Assembly (NCBI GenBank): GCA_963629395.1
Contig: CAVGIV010000001.1
Span: forward strand, 1-64,000
Length of the DNA: 64,000 bases
Origin: CAG-791 sp963629395
GTDB lineage: Bacteria; Bacillota; Clostridia; Lachnospirales; Lachnospiraceae
Direction: 5' to 3'
Position numbers and translations under genes: made by a program. The notes beneath the pieces were generated by a model. That model was given only the letters and a program-made list of their open reading frames with translations. It was not told where the DNA came from and searched no databases. The stretch's first letter is position 1. The number at the start of each line of letters is the position of its first letter. This document shows positions 8,381 through 17,006 of this stretch, piece after piece.

Positions 8381-9147
8381 GCAGCATTCGAACGATCCTG
8401 TATGAATATGAGGGCGGACATCTTCTGCTCCTGTTATATCTGGTTTGCCTGGTGTATTTATTTTTCAGGGAAAAGAGCAGGGACCGGCGGATTCTGTTTG
8501 TATATCTGCCGCTTCTGCTGCTGGTTGCCTTTTTACTGCCGCCGGTCTTCGCGATCTACAGTAAGATCGACAGCGCCCGAACCTACTACCGGCTGCTGTG
8601 GATGCTGCCCGCTGCCATGACCATTGTCTACAGCAGCTTAAAGCTCTTTGCCTCTAACCTGCGCATGGGACTTGTGGTGATCTGCGGCGTGATCGTCCTA
8701 AGCGGCGATTATGTATACGCCAATGAGAACATCTTAAAAGCGGAAAACCGTCTGCACCTGCCGCAGATGGTGCTGGACATTTCGGATTATCTCATGAACG
8801 AAACCGGCGGTGAACAGACGATGGCAGCCATGCCGGTCGGGCTGGTGCAGTTCGTCCGGCAGTACAACGCCAAGATCCTGATGCCCTACGGCAGGGAAAT
8901 GCAGATGGGCTCCTACTACAATGAAGTGTATGAGGCCATGGAGCAGACCGATCCCGTAAACGCCAGTGAGCTTTGCAGCGCACTGGATCTGTATAACTGC
9001 GAATTCCTGGTGATCGAGGCGGCCAAGGAAATCCAGGGAGACCTTACCGATTACGGTCTGACCTACCTGGCCGATGTAGATGGCTACAGCATCTGGCACT
9101 GTCCCTACGCGCAGGAGTTCCGCGATGCCGCGGCGAAGTATTATTAA
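8377..9147 (+). CDS. DUF6077-like membrane protein, C-terminal part (frameshifted or coupled)
   Basis: 256 residues if started at GTG 8377. It begins with SSIRTILYEYEGG, has several membrane helices, and ends in a soluble domain of about 100 residues (from FRLHLPQMVLDIS-like sequence to the C-terminus). The GTG overlaps the TGA of the upstream part (GTGA), and AAGGGAGGG lies about 8 nt before it. Translational coupling of two genes is therefore possible, but an indel in the G-rich AAGGGAGGG tract that split one gene of about 630 codons is equally plausible. It converges on the DUF6044-like gene; no clear terminator was seen in between. Confidence 0.6.
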   Translation: MSSIRTILYEYEGGHLLLLLYLVCLVYLFFREKSRDRRILFVYLPLLLLVAFLLPPVFAIYSKIDSARTYYRLLWMLPAAMTIVYSSLKLFASNLRMGLVVICGVIVLSGDYVYANENILKAENRLHLPQMVLDISDYLMNETGGEQTMAAMPVGLVQFVRQYNAKILMPYGREMQMGSYYNEVYEAMEQTDPVNASELCSALDLYNCEFLVIEAAKEIQGDLTDYGLTYLADVDGYSIWHCPYAQEFRDAAAKYY

Positions 9148-9232
9148 ACTGCCCTAGTACAATACCCGGATTGCTCATGTTTTGGCAGGTCCCAGGTTCC
9201 CCCCCTCACGAGAGCAAGCCCTCATCGGAGTT

Positions 9233-11164
9233 TTAGCCCTTGGGGCCCTGGGTATCATATACGTACACTACATACGGACTGCTCTCATCGGTGCAAGTGC
9301 ATCGGAGGGACAGTCCTTTTTCATCGGCATTGGTCAGGCGAATGCGGGAGAAAATATACCGGCAGCCCAGCTTCCTTAATGCCTCTTCATTGATTTCGAG
9401 CGCATCCTCCTCGTGCGGATACCGGCGCAACGCCTCTACAATGGTGGCATTGTCTGCAGAATACAGATAGCATCTGGCTCCCCATTCGTCGTAGTAGCTG
9501 CGGGCTCCCTCGTTCTCCTCCAGTGCCGGCGCAATGACCTCCCGGAAGGCTTCCTTGTAGTCCTGTGAATAAAAGCCCAGGTATCCGTCCAGCGTAGCAA
9601 TTCCGTTGTACTCCAGGATGGCAGGATGGAAGCCATAGGCCACCGCCCATTCCCCCTGATAGTCCACCTCTTCCATTGCCTTTTTAAAGAGCTTCTCCGA
9701 ATAAAATTCCCCGTAGCTCAGGGTGTTATCCGGCTCCTTGCCAAGGGCCTGCTTGACCAGTGCCCTTGCCGTGTGCTGCAGGTCATTGTACGTATTGTTG
9801 TACAGGAGAATGACCAGGATCGCAGCCGCCGGCAGCACCAAAACTGCCTTCCTAAGGATCCTTTTCTTATTCCTGCCGGCATACATCAGCAGCCGCCATA
9901 GCGCCACAAAGAACAACCCATACCACAGAAACGGATTGAGGAATACCGCTCTGCTGAACTGAAAGCCCTTCAGCGGTGGCAGCGCCTTCTCCAAAAGCTC
10001 CCGGAACGGCTCATAGTAATACAAGCCGTACAGAATCGTATTCAGCACCAGGAGGCCAAAGCCGATGTTGTACAGGTCCGCAGGAATTCGCCCGCACTGC
10101 CTGCGCCGAATGTATCCCGCATTCAGGAGCACCAGATAGGCCATGCAGACCGGCAGGACCACGATCCCATGCACGCTCTCGCAGTGCAGCTCCACTCCGC
10201 TGCAGAAGGCCTTCAGCGTCCATGTCAGAAGCTCGAGTCCGGACAGGCTGGTCTGCACCATAGTGTCCCGAATGCTCTCCTTGGAGGAGAATAGCATCTG
10301 ATGGAACAGTCGATGCTCCCATACCACGTAGCCCGCGCTGAGCACAGCTGTCTCCAGAAAAAGGCGCAGCGCTCTTTTTTGCAGTCTTTTCCTGCTGCCT
10401 TCACTCTCACGCGCCTTCAGCAGCCAGCAGACCGCCGTCACCAGAAAGGCCGCTGCAAGGTACACAAGAAGGAAAAATCCAAAATACGAAAAATACGACA
10501 CCCACGGGTAACAGAACACTGCTGCCAGCCAGCAGGCACCCTCCCTGCGCGTCGATGCCCGTAGGAGGCGCAGGGTGATATACAGCAGAAGCGGTACCGA
10601 TGAGAATGCAATGGAAAAGGATGGGAATAGATTCAGAAGTCCGTACGCAAGGCCGGCAAGACAGGCAAGGTTCCAGGATGCCCGCTCTTCGCCGCTGCCT
10701 CCTGTCAAAAGGCCGCGAAGGCCCTGTCCTCCGGACGCAGGTGCCTCGATGCACATGGCAGCCTTAGCGTCATTCACTGCCAAAAGCCCGCGCCGGTCCA
10801 GCTCTTTATACAGCAGCACAAAGGAGACCGTCCCCAGAAGGACCTTACAAAAGTACATCGCATAATACGCTGCAAGAGGCGGCAGAACCTGGTACAGAAT
10901 CGCCTGCAGTGAGAATTCCGTAGGAAGGACATCCCGAGAGATACCATGCAGGAACGGCGCCTGCGCCGAAGCCGAATAGAAGGTGCCGGTATTGTTCAGC
11001 ATCTGGTACTGGGCCTGGAACAGATCCAGATTATCCGCGACGGCGATCTGCGCCGTATCTCCTGCAAGGATATAAACCACAGCGGCAAGCAATAAAAGAG
11101 CGGCAGCCAAAACGGCTGCCCAGTATCCTTGTAACATCTCCTTCCATTTGGCCGCTGTCTGCAT
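9233..11164 (-). CDS. Large polytopic membrane protein, DUF6044/YkoS-like
   Basis: A 643-residue protein with an N-terminal helix, a large first extracytoplasmic loop (ADNLDLFQAQYQMLNNTG), about eleven further hydrophobic segments and a soluble C-terminal region of about 170 residues. It resembles the DUF6044 (YkoS-like) family, whose function is undefined but which is often linked to surface glycans; the assignment is from memory. It begins 6 nt after the LysM lipoprotein stop and so may be read from the end of the eCIS operon. Whether it belongs functionally to that system or to the surface-glycan genes is open. Confidence 0.6.
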   Translation of the reverse strand: MQTAAKWKEMLQGYWAAVLAAALLLLAAVVYILAGDTAQIAVADNLDLFQAQYQMLNNTGTFYSASAQAPFLHGISRDVLPTEFSLQAILYQVLPPLAAYYAMYFCKVLLGTVSFVLLYKELDRRGLLAVNDAKAAMCIEAPASGGQGLRGLLTGGSGEERASWNLACLAGLAYGLLNLFPSFSIAFSSVPLLLYITLRLLRASTRREGACWLAAVFCYPWVSYFSYFGFFLLVYLAAAFLVTAVCWLLKARESEGSRKRLQKRALRLFLETAVLSAGYVVWEHRLFHQMLFSSKESIRDTMVQTSLSGLELLTWTLKAFCSGVELHCESVHGIVVLPVCMAYLVLLNAGYIRRRQCGRIPADLYNIGFGLLVLNTILYGLYYYEPFRELLEKALPPLKGFQFSRAVFLNPFLWYGLFFVALWRLLMYAGRNKKRILRKAVLVLPAAAILVILLYNNTYNDLQHTARALVKQALGKEPDNTLSYGEFYSEKLFKKAMEEVDYQGEWAVAYGFHPAILEYNGIATLDGYLGFYSQDYKEAFREVIAPALEENEGARSYYDEWGARCYLYSADNATIVEALRRYPHEEDALEINEEALRKLGCRYIFSRIRLTNADEKGLSLRCTCTDESSPYVVYVYDTQGPKG

Positions 11165-11170
11165 CTGCCT

Positions 11171-12175
11171 TTAACCCTTTCCCTGCACTACGTTTGATGC
11201 AGCCTCTTCCTCCGTCGGTATGATCAGTACCTCGCCGGGGTAGATGAAATCAGAGCATCGAAGCAGCGTATGTACTCGTACACCGTAGCGATGCGCATAT
11301 TCGAAAATCGTATCCCGGTTCGGCTCTGCAAGCTCCAGCGTAGTAAGCCCATACCTTTTGGCTATTCTTTCAAGCATATCGCCCTTCACGACGATATACG
11401 TATTGTCGGTTTCCGAAGCAGGCGCTTCCTCCGGAGCAGAGGTTTCCGGCTCCGCCTGTGACGTATCCTGCTCGTCCTCTGTACCGATTGCCCGCCGCAT
11501 ATACAAAAAGACGTTGTCACTGTCCGGAGACGGATCAGGAAGCTGTGCCGATCTCCACCCTTGATCGGAGTAGTTTACAGCAGGTATCTCGAAGGCCGAT
11601 GCATAATCCGCAATCAGCTGTGCTCTGGTGGCCTCCTGGTCCTCGTAATTGCCGCGCCAATCCTGAAAGCTCTGATAGCTTACACCAAAGATATCCTGCT
11701 CGGTTTTCTCTTTGGAATCGCCCACAGCTGCCACTTCAAGCTGGCTGCACTGATAGTCTCCGCCCTGCCGGCGCAGGTGCATGCAGCCGGAGACATCCTC
11801 TCCGACAACCGAAATCAGCGTGTCGTCCTCCAGCCGATAGGCATACAGCCAGAAATCCCCCCACACCATAATATCCTCCGGGGATTCCTCATTCACATCC
11901 AGAATGTGGAATGCAGGAATGATAAATCCGTCTTTGCTGTACTCCTCATCAAACTGATTGATCAGAGCGGCGCACACGGCCGCTTTCAGCTCATTGGATA
12001 CAGACAACGCCTTCTCGGCCTCCGAAGTGCTGCTTAGTGCCGCGTTGTACTCCTCCTGTCCTTCAAGGATTCCATCATCCGTCATCAGCTCCGCCTGGCT
12101 TCCCGTAGTAGCACACCCGGTCAGCAGCACTGCAGCCAACACAGCCGTTACGATTTCCACCATCCTCTTCTTCAT
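11171..12175 (-). CDS. Lipoprotein with C-terminal LysM-like domain, last accessory gene of the eCIS operon
   Basis: A 334-residue protein. It has a lipoprotein signal (KKRMVEIVTAVLAAVLLTGC, lipobox LLTGC with Cys about residue 21), a central region of unknown fold, an acidic Glu/Ser/Thr linker, and a C-terminal LysM-type segment (TYIVVKGDMLERIAKRYGL to YPGEVLIIP) split by an insertion. The predicted product is tethered to the membrane outer face and may bind peptidoglycan. It overlaps the DUF4255 gene by 4 bp (ATGA), so it is translated with the injection-system genes. A lipoprotein able to hold the particle to the cell wall would fit an envelope-attached system; that is inference. Confidence 0.75.
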   Translation of the reverse strand: MKKRMVEIVTAVLAAVLLTGCATTGSQAELMTDDGILEGQEEYNAALSSTSEAEKALSVSNELKAAVCAALINQFDEEYSKDGFIIPAFHILDVNEESPEDIMVWGDFWLYAYRLEDDTLISVVGEDVSGCMHLRRQGGDYQCSQLEVAAVGDSKEKTEQDIFGVSYQSFQDWRGNYEDQEATRAQLIADYASAFEIPAVNYSDQGWRSAQLPDPSPDSDNVFLYMRRAIGTEDEQDTSQAEPETSAPEEAPASETDNTYIVVKGDMLERIAKRYGLTTLELAEPNRDTIFEYAHRYGVRVHTLLRCSDFIYPGEVLIIPTEEEAASNVVQGKG

Positions 12176-13071
12176 CGATCTGTCTCTTTCTCGAAATCCT
12201 TCTCATTCTCCGGTCTTGGATAATGCGCCCCCGGTACCAGCTCGATCTCCAGCACCTCGGAGCCATCCCATTTTTGAAGATCAACCTCCACATCCGCCGG
12301 CTCATAGATCGAGCTCTCACAGTGAACCACCGTCTGATCTCCTTCTATATGCGTGAAGATCCGGTAGCTGCCTTCCTTCAGGATCGGCCGGTCTGCATGC
12401 TCCATCCGAACCTTTACATGGCTCCCATCGACCGGGCGTCCGGTCTTCTGATCGATGCAGAGCACCACCAGCGTACGCCCGGAGCCGATGGACTCGACGC
12501 CGTTCCCCAGGGAATCCCGGATAAAGACGTTGATATCGCGGACGCGTGTCGGTGTAAGTCTGGTCTTGGTGGATGTGATTTCCACCGGCTGTGCCCGGTA
12601 GAACAAAGACAGCTGATAGGGCTTGTTCGGAAAGTTCCAGAGGCGGAGCTTCTCTCCCGGCTCGATCCGTTCCATCTCGATTCGGGTATCCATGGGCTGT
12701 CCGTGAATACTGCTCGTCTGGCCGATCACAGAATGATCCGCCAGTGTCTGAACAATACGCCCCAGAATCCGGTGCTCCTCCTGGGTCTTGAATTTCAGAT
12801 CTCCCATGGACCAGACGGTGATCATGTAGCGCAGCGTGAGAAAGGTCGACGGATACACCTGCGTATGCCTGTCTCTGGTCACCATTCCCCGTTCCACGAT
12901 ATCATTATTCGGTCCGATGTCATAGAGGTATACCCCCACCACCAGATCCCCGTGATCCTCCGGGCTGCACATGCCGATGGCAGCCGGATGCTGCACCACA
13001 TCCGGCACCAGTTCGCGCTTTAGTATTGAAACAATGTGGCTGCCCACCTCACTGATGGAACTAAATCCCAT
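12172..13071 (-). CDS. eCIS tail terminator/cap protein (DUF4255, Pvc16-like)
   Basis: A 299-residue protein. The N-terminal ~190 residues match the DUF4255/Pvc16 N-terminal family: a short helix (ISEVGSHIVSILKREL), GVYLYDIGPNNDI, the STFLTLRYMITVW strand and the EEHRILGRIVQTLADH helix. In characterised eCIS this protein caps the end of tube and sheath. The C-terminal ~100 residues (from SIGSGRTLVVLCIDQ) resemble a beta-sandwich of the carboxypeptidase-regulatory type. The AAAGGAAAAAGGC before ATG supports the start. It follows the AAA+ gene, the usual order for the last two core eCIS genes. Confidence 0.9.
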   Translation of the reverse strand: MGFSSISEVGSHIVSILKRELVPDVVQHPAAIGMCSPEDHGDLVVGVYLYDIGPNNDIVERGMVTRDRHTQVYPSTFLTLRYMITVWSMGDLKFKTQEEHRILGRIVQTLADHSVIGQTSSIHGQPMDTRIEMERIEPGEKLRLWNFPNKPYQLSLFYRAQPVEITSTKTRLTPTRVRDINVFIRDSLGNGVESIGSGRTLVVLCIDQKTGRPVDGSHVKVRMEHADRPILKEGSYRIFTHIEGDQTVVHCESSIYEPADVEVDLQKWDGSEVLEIELVPGAHYPRPENEKDFEKETDR

Positions 13072-13126
13072 GCCTTTTTCCTTTCCAGGACTTCTCTTTG
13101 TATTCAGAGAACCTCGATGTGCCGGT

Positions 13127-15700
13127 TTAGCTCTCCGACCATTCTTCCTCTCTGCTCTTGTCCGTCGCCGTCAGATACACAGCGTACTTACCAAAGGCGT
13201 CGCGGTCAATAAACCGGCCAAGCTTGCGGTACTCATATTCCATAGCCCGCACAATATGCCGGATTCCGATGGCTGCTCCTTCCGCGCCCGCCATGTATGC
13301 TGCGCTGTACAGAATTGCCTTGATATTGGCACCCGAAAGGTCAAACTCTCTGGCAAGAAACCGGAACGGAATATCCTCCTCCAGCCTGGCCTCCTCGGGA
13401 AGCGTGGAGGTCCAGAGCATGTATCTTGCGTCCTCATCCGGGCTGTCCAGCCGTACCGAATAGGTGATTCGCCGCACAAAGGCAGGGTCGAAATTGGTAT
13501 AGTGGTTGGTCGCCAGAATCGACATCCCGTCGTATTCCTCGATCTTCTGCAAAAGATACGCCGTTTCGGAATTGGCGTATTTGTCATTGGAGTTGTTTAT
13601 TTCCGTCCGCTTGGAGAACAAAGCATCCGCCTCATCAAAGAACAGAATGACATTGGCGCCCTTGGCGGCATCAAAGATCACCGACAGGTTCTTTTCCGTC
13701 TCTCCGATGTACTTGGAGAAGATCTGGGAGATGTCGACCCTGTAAAGCGGGATTCCAAGCTCATTGGCAACAACCTGCGCCGCCATGGTCTTGCCTGTTC
13801 CGGGCGGGCCGTAGAGCAGGAGGCTGATTCCGTTGCCGTAGGCATTCTTGCCGCTTAGATTCCAGTCCTGTCCCACCCGGTTGCGCAGCCGGTACCTGTC
13901 ACAGGCAGTTTTCAGAACTGCCCGCTGATCATCGCCTATTTTGATGTCGTTCCATGTGTAAACAGCCCGCACATAGTTGGCAAGACCGGAGAAATCCACC
14001 TGGCAAAGCTGGCGCAGCGACTCCAGAAGAAGCTCCCTGTCCACCTTTTCCAGCCCCCGGATCCTGGCCGCCGCCTTGGCATGGCTGCAGGTATTTTTGA
14101 TGGTGCCGTAGGAAATATCATAGCAGTCCGCCAGATCTTCAATCACGACGTCATCTGCCACGCCAAGGCCGTCTTCCTCTTCCGCTCCGTCTTCCAGTAA
14201 AAACCAGGTCCAGATCTGGGTTCGAACGCTGACATCCGGTATGGGAATTGTCAGGAACGGGACGGAACGGCGGATGAGGTCTCCCGGTTCCTTTTCTTCG
14301 CCAAAGAGCACAATGCAGGTACCCTCCAGGAGCCGGGACAGCTGCTTCAGGATCCTCCACCTGCGGTCGGCAATTTCCTGCTCCAGTCCGCTCTCCTTCA
14401 GGCCCGCGTCCTTGATGCGCACAATGACCCGGCCGCTTGCCAGGCGTACCCGCAGAATCAGATCTGCAAGGCATGCACTGCGCGCATTGGCCGGCATCCG
14501 CATAAAATGATCCAGATCGAATTCGAACAGCGTTTCGTTATATGCGTGGCAGAAGGACGCCAGCATATGCCGAACGGCCTCTTCGTCGCTGCTCTCCACA
14601 TAGCAGAACGTGTTCGCATCATCCGACAGCGCCTGCACAAGCTCCATGGCGCTTGTCATAAAGAAAACCGGAATGTCCGGATCTTCCTCCACAACGGATA
14701 TCGGATCCGGCATCTGCTCCTCCGACGCCGGTACTCCCAGCAGGATTCTCTCCATCAGAGGATTTAAAACAAGCGGTGTATCCAGTCCGGACTCTTCCTC
14801 CTCCATAACAAAAAGAGAATGGAAAAGGCTCTCCTCCAGAGGCTTTTGGAGCAGCTCCTCCCCTTCCCCGGAAGGTGTTATCCGCGCCATAAGTGCGGCA
14901 AGAAGTCCGACGGTAGGCTTTGTCCTTGAGATATCATCCTGCAGGTATCCGTAGATGCGCTCATACCTCCTGTCTGTCGCGGAGGCCAGCGCCATAACCA
15001 CAGCCATCACTCCCGTAGGATCCAGATCAAAGATGCGCCTTAAGGAATCCATCCAGAGGATACCGATTTGAAGCGGCTCCTCCGACTCCGCCAGCTCATC
15101 TCCCCATTCCGGATCATAAAAAGGATCCTCTTCAGAATCCTCCCGGATGGCATCACCGGGATCCTGCGTCTGCGTCAGTTTCTTTTCAAAGCCTGTAAAA
15201 TCAGAATCGACATTTTTGTTCTCCTCATCTCCTGGAACGTCTTCTGAGCCGATCTCTTCTTTCTCAATATCCAGATCATCCTGGGCATCGTCTTCCTCAG
15301 CCCCCAGAGCATCCCCGGATCCAGGCTCTTCCTCCTCGCCTCCCAGGAGCAGCCTATCATCGTCCTCTCCCCCCGAAGACAGCAAGCCATAGGGCATCAC
15401 CGTTTGCATGGTGCGCGCTTCAATATAGCTCCATGCAGCCGATGCATCCTCTGCCAGCGCCTCATCATACTGATCACGCTGTCTTTGCTGGGGGGACTTT
15501 CGAAAATAACTGCGCATCTCGGACTCTGTAATTACAAGTCCTCTGGAAAAGAGCTTCTCTTCGCTGGCAAGTCCCTTGAATTCCAGATATCCCTCCAGCA
15601 GCATATCCAGGAGGCGCAGATAATCCTGCACTTCCTCCTCTGTGCTGCCATACGGCTCATTTATCCTGTCCTGGTCAAAATAATCAGTAAATCTGTACAT
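13127..15700 (-). CDS. AAA+ ATPase of the contractile injection system (Pvc15/Afp15-like)
   Basis: An 857-residue protein. Residues 1-100 are helical. Residues about 108-208 are a strongly acidic, probably disordered linker. A degenerate first AAA-like module spans about 340-560, and a canonical AAA+ domain has Walker A GPPGTGKT (631-638), Walker B ILFFDEAD (about 685-692) and an RR arginine-finger pair near 743. This matches the conserved eCIS ATPase, needed for particle assembly in the Afp/PVC systems, although the acidic insert makes it longer than the usual ~700 residues. It sits between the effector-linked 388-residue protein and the terminator. Confidence 0.92.
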   Translation of the reverse strand: MYRFTDYFDQDRINEPYGSTEEEVQDYLRLLDMLLEGYLEFKGLASEEKLFSRGLVITESEMRSYFRKSPQQRQRDQYDEALAEDASAAWSYIEARTMQTVMPYGLLSSGGEDDDRLLLGGEEEEPGSGDALGAEEDDAQDDLDIEKEEIGSEDVPGDEENKNVDSDFTGFEKKLTQTQDPGDAIREDSEEDPFYDPEWGDELAESEEPLQIGILWMDSLRRIFDLDPTGVMAVVMALASATDRRYERIYGYLQDDISRTKPTVGLLAALMARITPSGEGEELLQKPLEESLFHSLFVMEEEESGLDTPLVLNPLMERILLGVPASEEQMPDPISVVEEDPDIPVFFMTSAMELVQALSDDANTFCYVESSDEEAVRHMLASFCHAYNETLFEFDLDHFMRMPANARSACLADLILRVRLASGRVIVRIKDAGLKESGLEQEIADRRWRILKQLSRLLEGTCIVLFGEEKEPGDLIRRSVPFLTIPIPDVSVRTQIWTWFLLEDGAEEEDGLGVADDVVIEDLADCYDISYGTIKNTCSHAKAAARIRGLEKVDRELLLESLRQLCQVDFSGLANYVRAVYTWNDIKIGDDQRAVLKTACDRYRLRNRVGQDWNLSGKNAYGNGISLLLYGPPGTGKTMAAQVVANELGIPLYRVDISQIFSKYIGETEKNLSVIFDAAKGANVILFFDEADALFSKRTEINNSNDKYANSETAYLLQKIEEYDGMSILATNHYTNFDPAFVRRITYSVRLDSPDEDARYMLWTSTLPEEARLEEDIPFRFLAREFDLSGANIKAILYSAAYMAGAEGAAIGIRHIVRAMEYEYRKLGRFIDRDAFGKYAVYLTATDKSREEEWSES

Positions 15701-15707
15701 ATCTTCC

Positions 15708-16874
15708 TTACACCGTCTCTGCCAGAATCCGCTCCACGATGACGCGGATCATCTTTGCAAACCGTGAGCTGGGATTGCGCAGAACCGCCTGCAGCGCATA
15801 TCCCATGTGCTGATCGGCCATCAGCATCCTCGCATCCGTATCTGTCACGATAAATTCCTTTTTCAGATAAACCTCCCTCAGCACATTCTCCAGATATTGC
15901 ATAATGGTATATCTGGTGTGCTTCGGATCCGATCGCCGAATGGCCCGGATGATCATAAACATGCCGCGCCGATGTCCGGTCACGCAGTCCGCAAGATATT
16001 TATCCAGCCACCCGGTCATTCCCTGCAGACTCTCCGGCGTACGTCCCGCCTGCAGGGCCTGCACCGCTTCCTGAGAAATACCGCCGTCGGTTTCGCTCTT
16101 TAGATAATTCTCCTTCATACCGCCGAACACCATATCCAGGAAGAAAGTCTGGTAGATTCCGGCCGCATCATGGGCGGTCCCGAACATGTCACTTCTCTCT
16201 CCGTCCTTTTTATGCCGGTTCTGGGCGAAGGCATAGTCGAAATCCTGCTGCGAATAGGCCCTTTTGTCCTGCTGGTAATGTCTGGCATCGTCAAATTCCA
16301 ATGCCGCCTCTTCCAGCTGCTGCAGCTTTTGGAGCTCGTCCTTTTCTTCCCGGTCAAGCTCCCCGGCCTTTTCCTTTTCCTTCAGTTCCAGATAGAGGGA
16401 GTAATACTCCACTGCCTTCTGCGGAGTACCCCAGATCTGAAGGTATGCCGCATAATGTGCCGGTGTAAATGCCGCCTTGTCGCCGCCTGCGCTGACGGTA
16501 TAGGTTCCCTTGTCAAGATCCTCCCGACTGGACGACGAAACCGATCCCGCGTTCCCTTCGTGCTGCCACGTTCCAAAGGAGCCGTTGTTTCCCCCGCGGA
16601 GTCCGCGCAGGTGCTCATTGACTGCCTCCGGAATCTTTCCGCTCCGGAGCATGTGCTCCGAGGCTTCATTAGAGGCTGATCGCTGCATGCGATCGAGCAT
16701 TTCGAGATGCCCTTCACCGCCTTCGTTTCCCTCCGGCTGCCGCCGAAGCTCGCTGACACGGGCACCTGCATCTTCCTGATGGAGGTCTGTCCCGGCGGCA
16801 TACCGATCCTTTTTCCGGCGTCTTCTCTGTTCAGTTTTTTCAAGCTCCTGCTTGAGGTATGCGCCAGCTATCAT
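15708..16874 (-). CDS. eCIS accessory protein sharing a helical domain with the neighbouring effector
   Basis: A 388-residue protein not assigned to a named family. Residues 1-130 are charged and low-complexity. Residues 136-345 are a helical domain clearly paralogous to residues 663-880 of the 942-residue protein upstream. The anchor segments are PAHYAAYLQIWGTPQKAVE against PTHYESYLQIYETPKDAVE, then YSQQDFDYAF against FSQSDIDYVF, then a DMVFGG/DKIFGG turn and matching C-terminal helices. A shared domain in a putative toxin and in the gene beside it suggests a packaging signal, a loading adaptor or an immunity partner; the sequence does not decide between these. It ends 8 nt before the AAA+ start and has an AGAGG site upstream. 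Confidence 0.75.
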   Translation of the reverse strand: MIAGAYLKQELEKTEQRRRRKKDRYAAGTDLHQEDAGARVSELRRQPEGNEGGEGHLEMLDRMQRSASNEASEHMLRSGKIPEAVNEHLRGLRGGNNGSFGTWQHEGNAGSVSSSSREDLDKGTYTVSAGGDKAAFTPAHYAAYLQIWGTPQKAVEYYSLYLELKEKEKAGELDREEKDELQKLQQLEEAALEFDDARHYQQDKRAYSQQDFDYAFAQNRHKKDGERSDMFGTAHDAAGIYQTFFLDMVFGGMKENYLKSETDGGISQEAVQALQAGRTPESLQGMTGWLDKYLADCVTGHRRGMFMIIRAIRRSDPKHTRYTIMQYLENVLREVYLKKEFIVTDTDARMLMADQHMGYALQAVLRNPSSRFAKMIRVIVERILAETV

Positions 16875-16898
16875 GTCGGCCTCTTTTCCGGTTGCCTT

Positions 16899-16994
16899 TC
16901 ATCTGCGCTGCTGCCGATTTTCCGCCATCACATTGGCAATCAGCTGATCAATCTTATCCGTTTTATGGTCTCCTATTGGAAATACCTTTTGCAA
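16899..16994 (-). other. In-frame C-terminal extension after the effector stop, or a 31-residue micro-ORF
   Basis: After the TAA of the 942-residue gene (17007-17009) the same frame continues for 35 codons to TGA at 16899. It could be initiated separately at TTG 16994, with AAGGA 8 nt upstream, to give 31 residues. The end of the peptide (DKIDQLIANVMAENRQQRR) resembles the C-terminal helix of both neighbours (ENLIRQVIEEEKK in the effector, MIRVIVERILAETV in the 388-residue protein). The effector may have lost its natural end to one nonsense codon, or this may be a leftover of an earlier effector. Confidence 0.4.
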
Positions 16995-17006
16995 ATAAGA
17001 TTTCCT

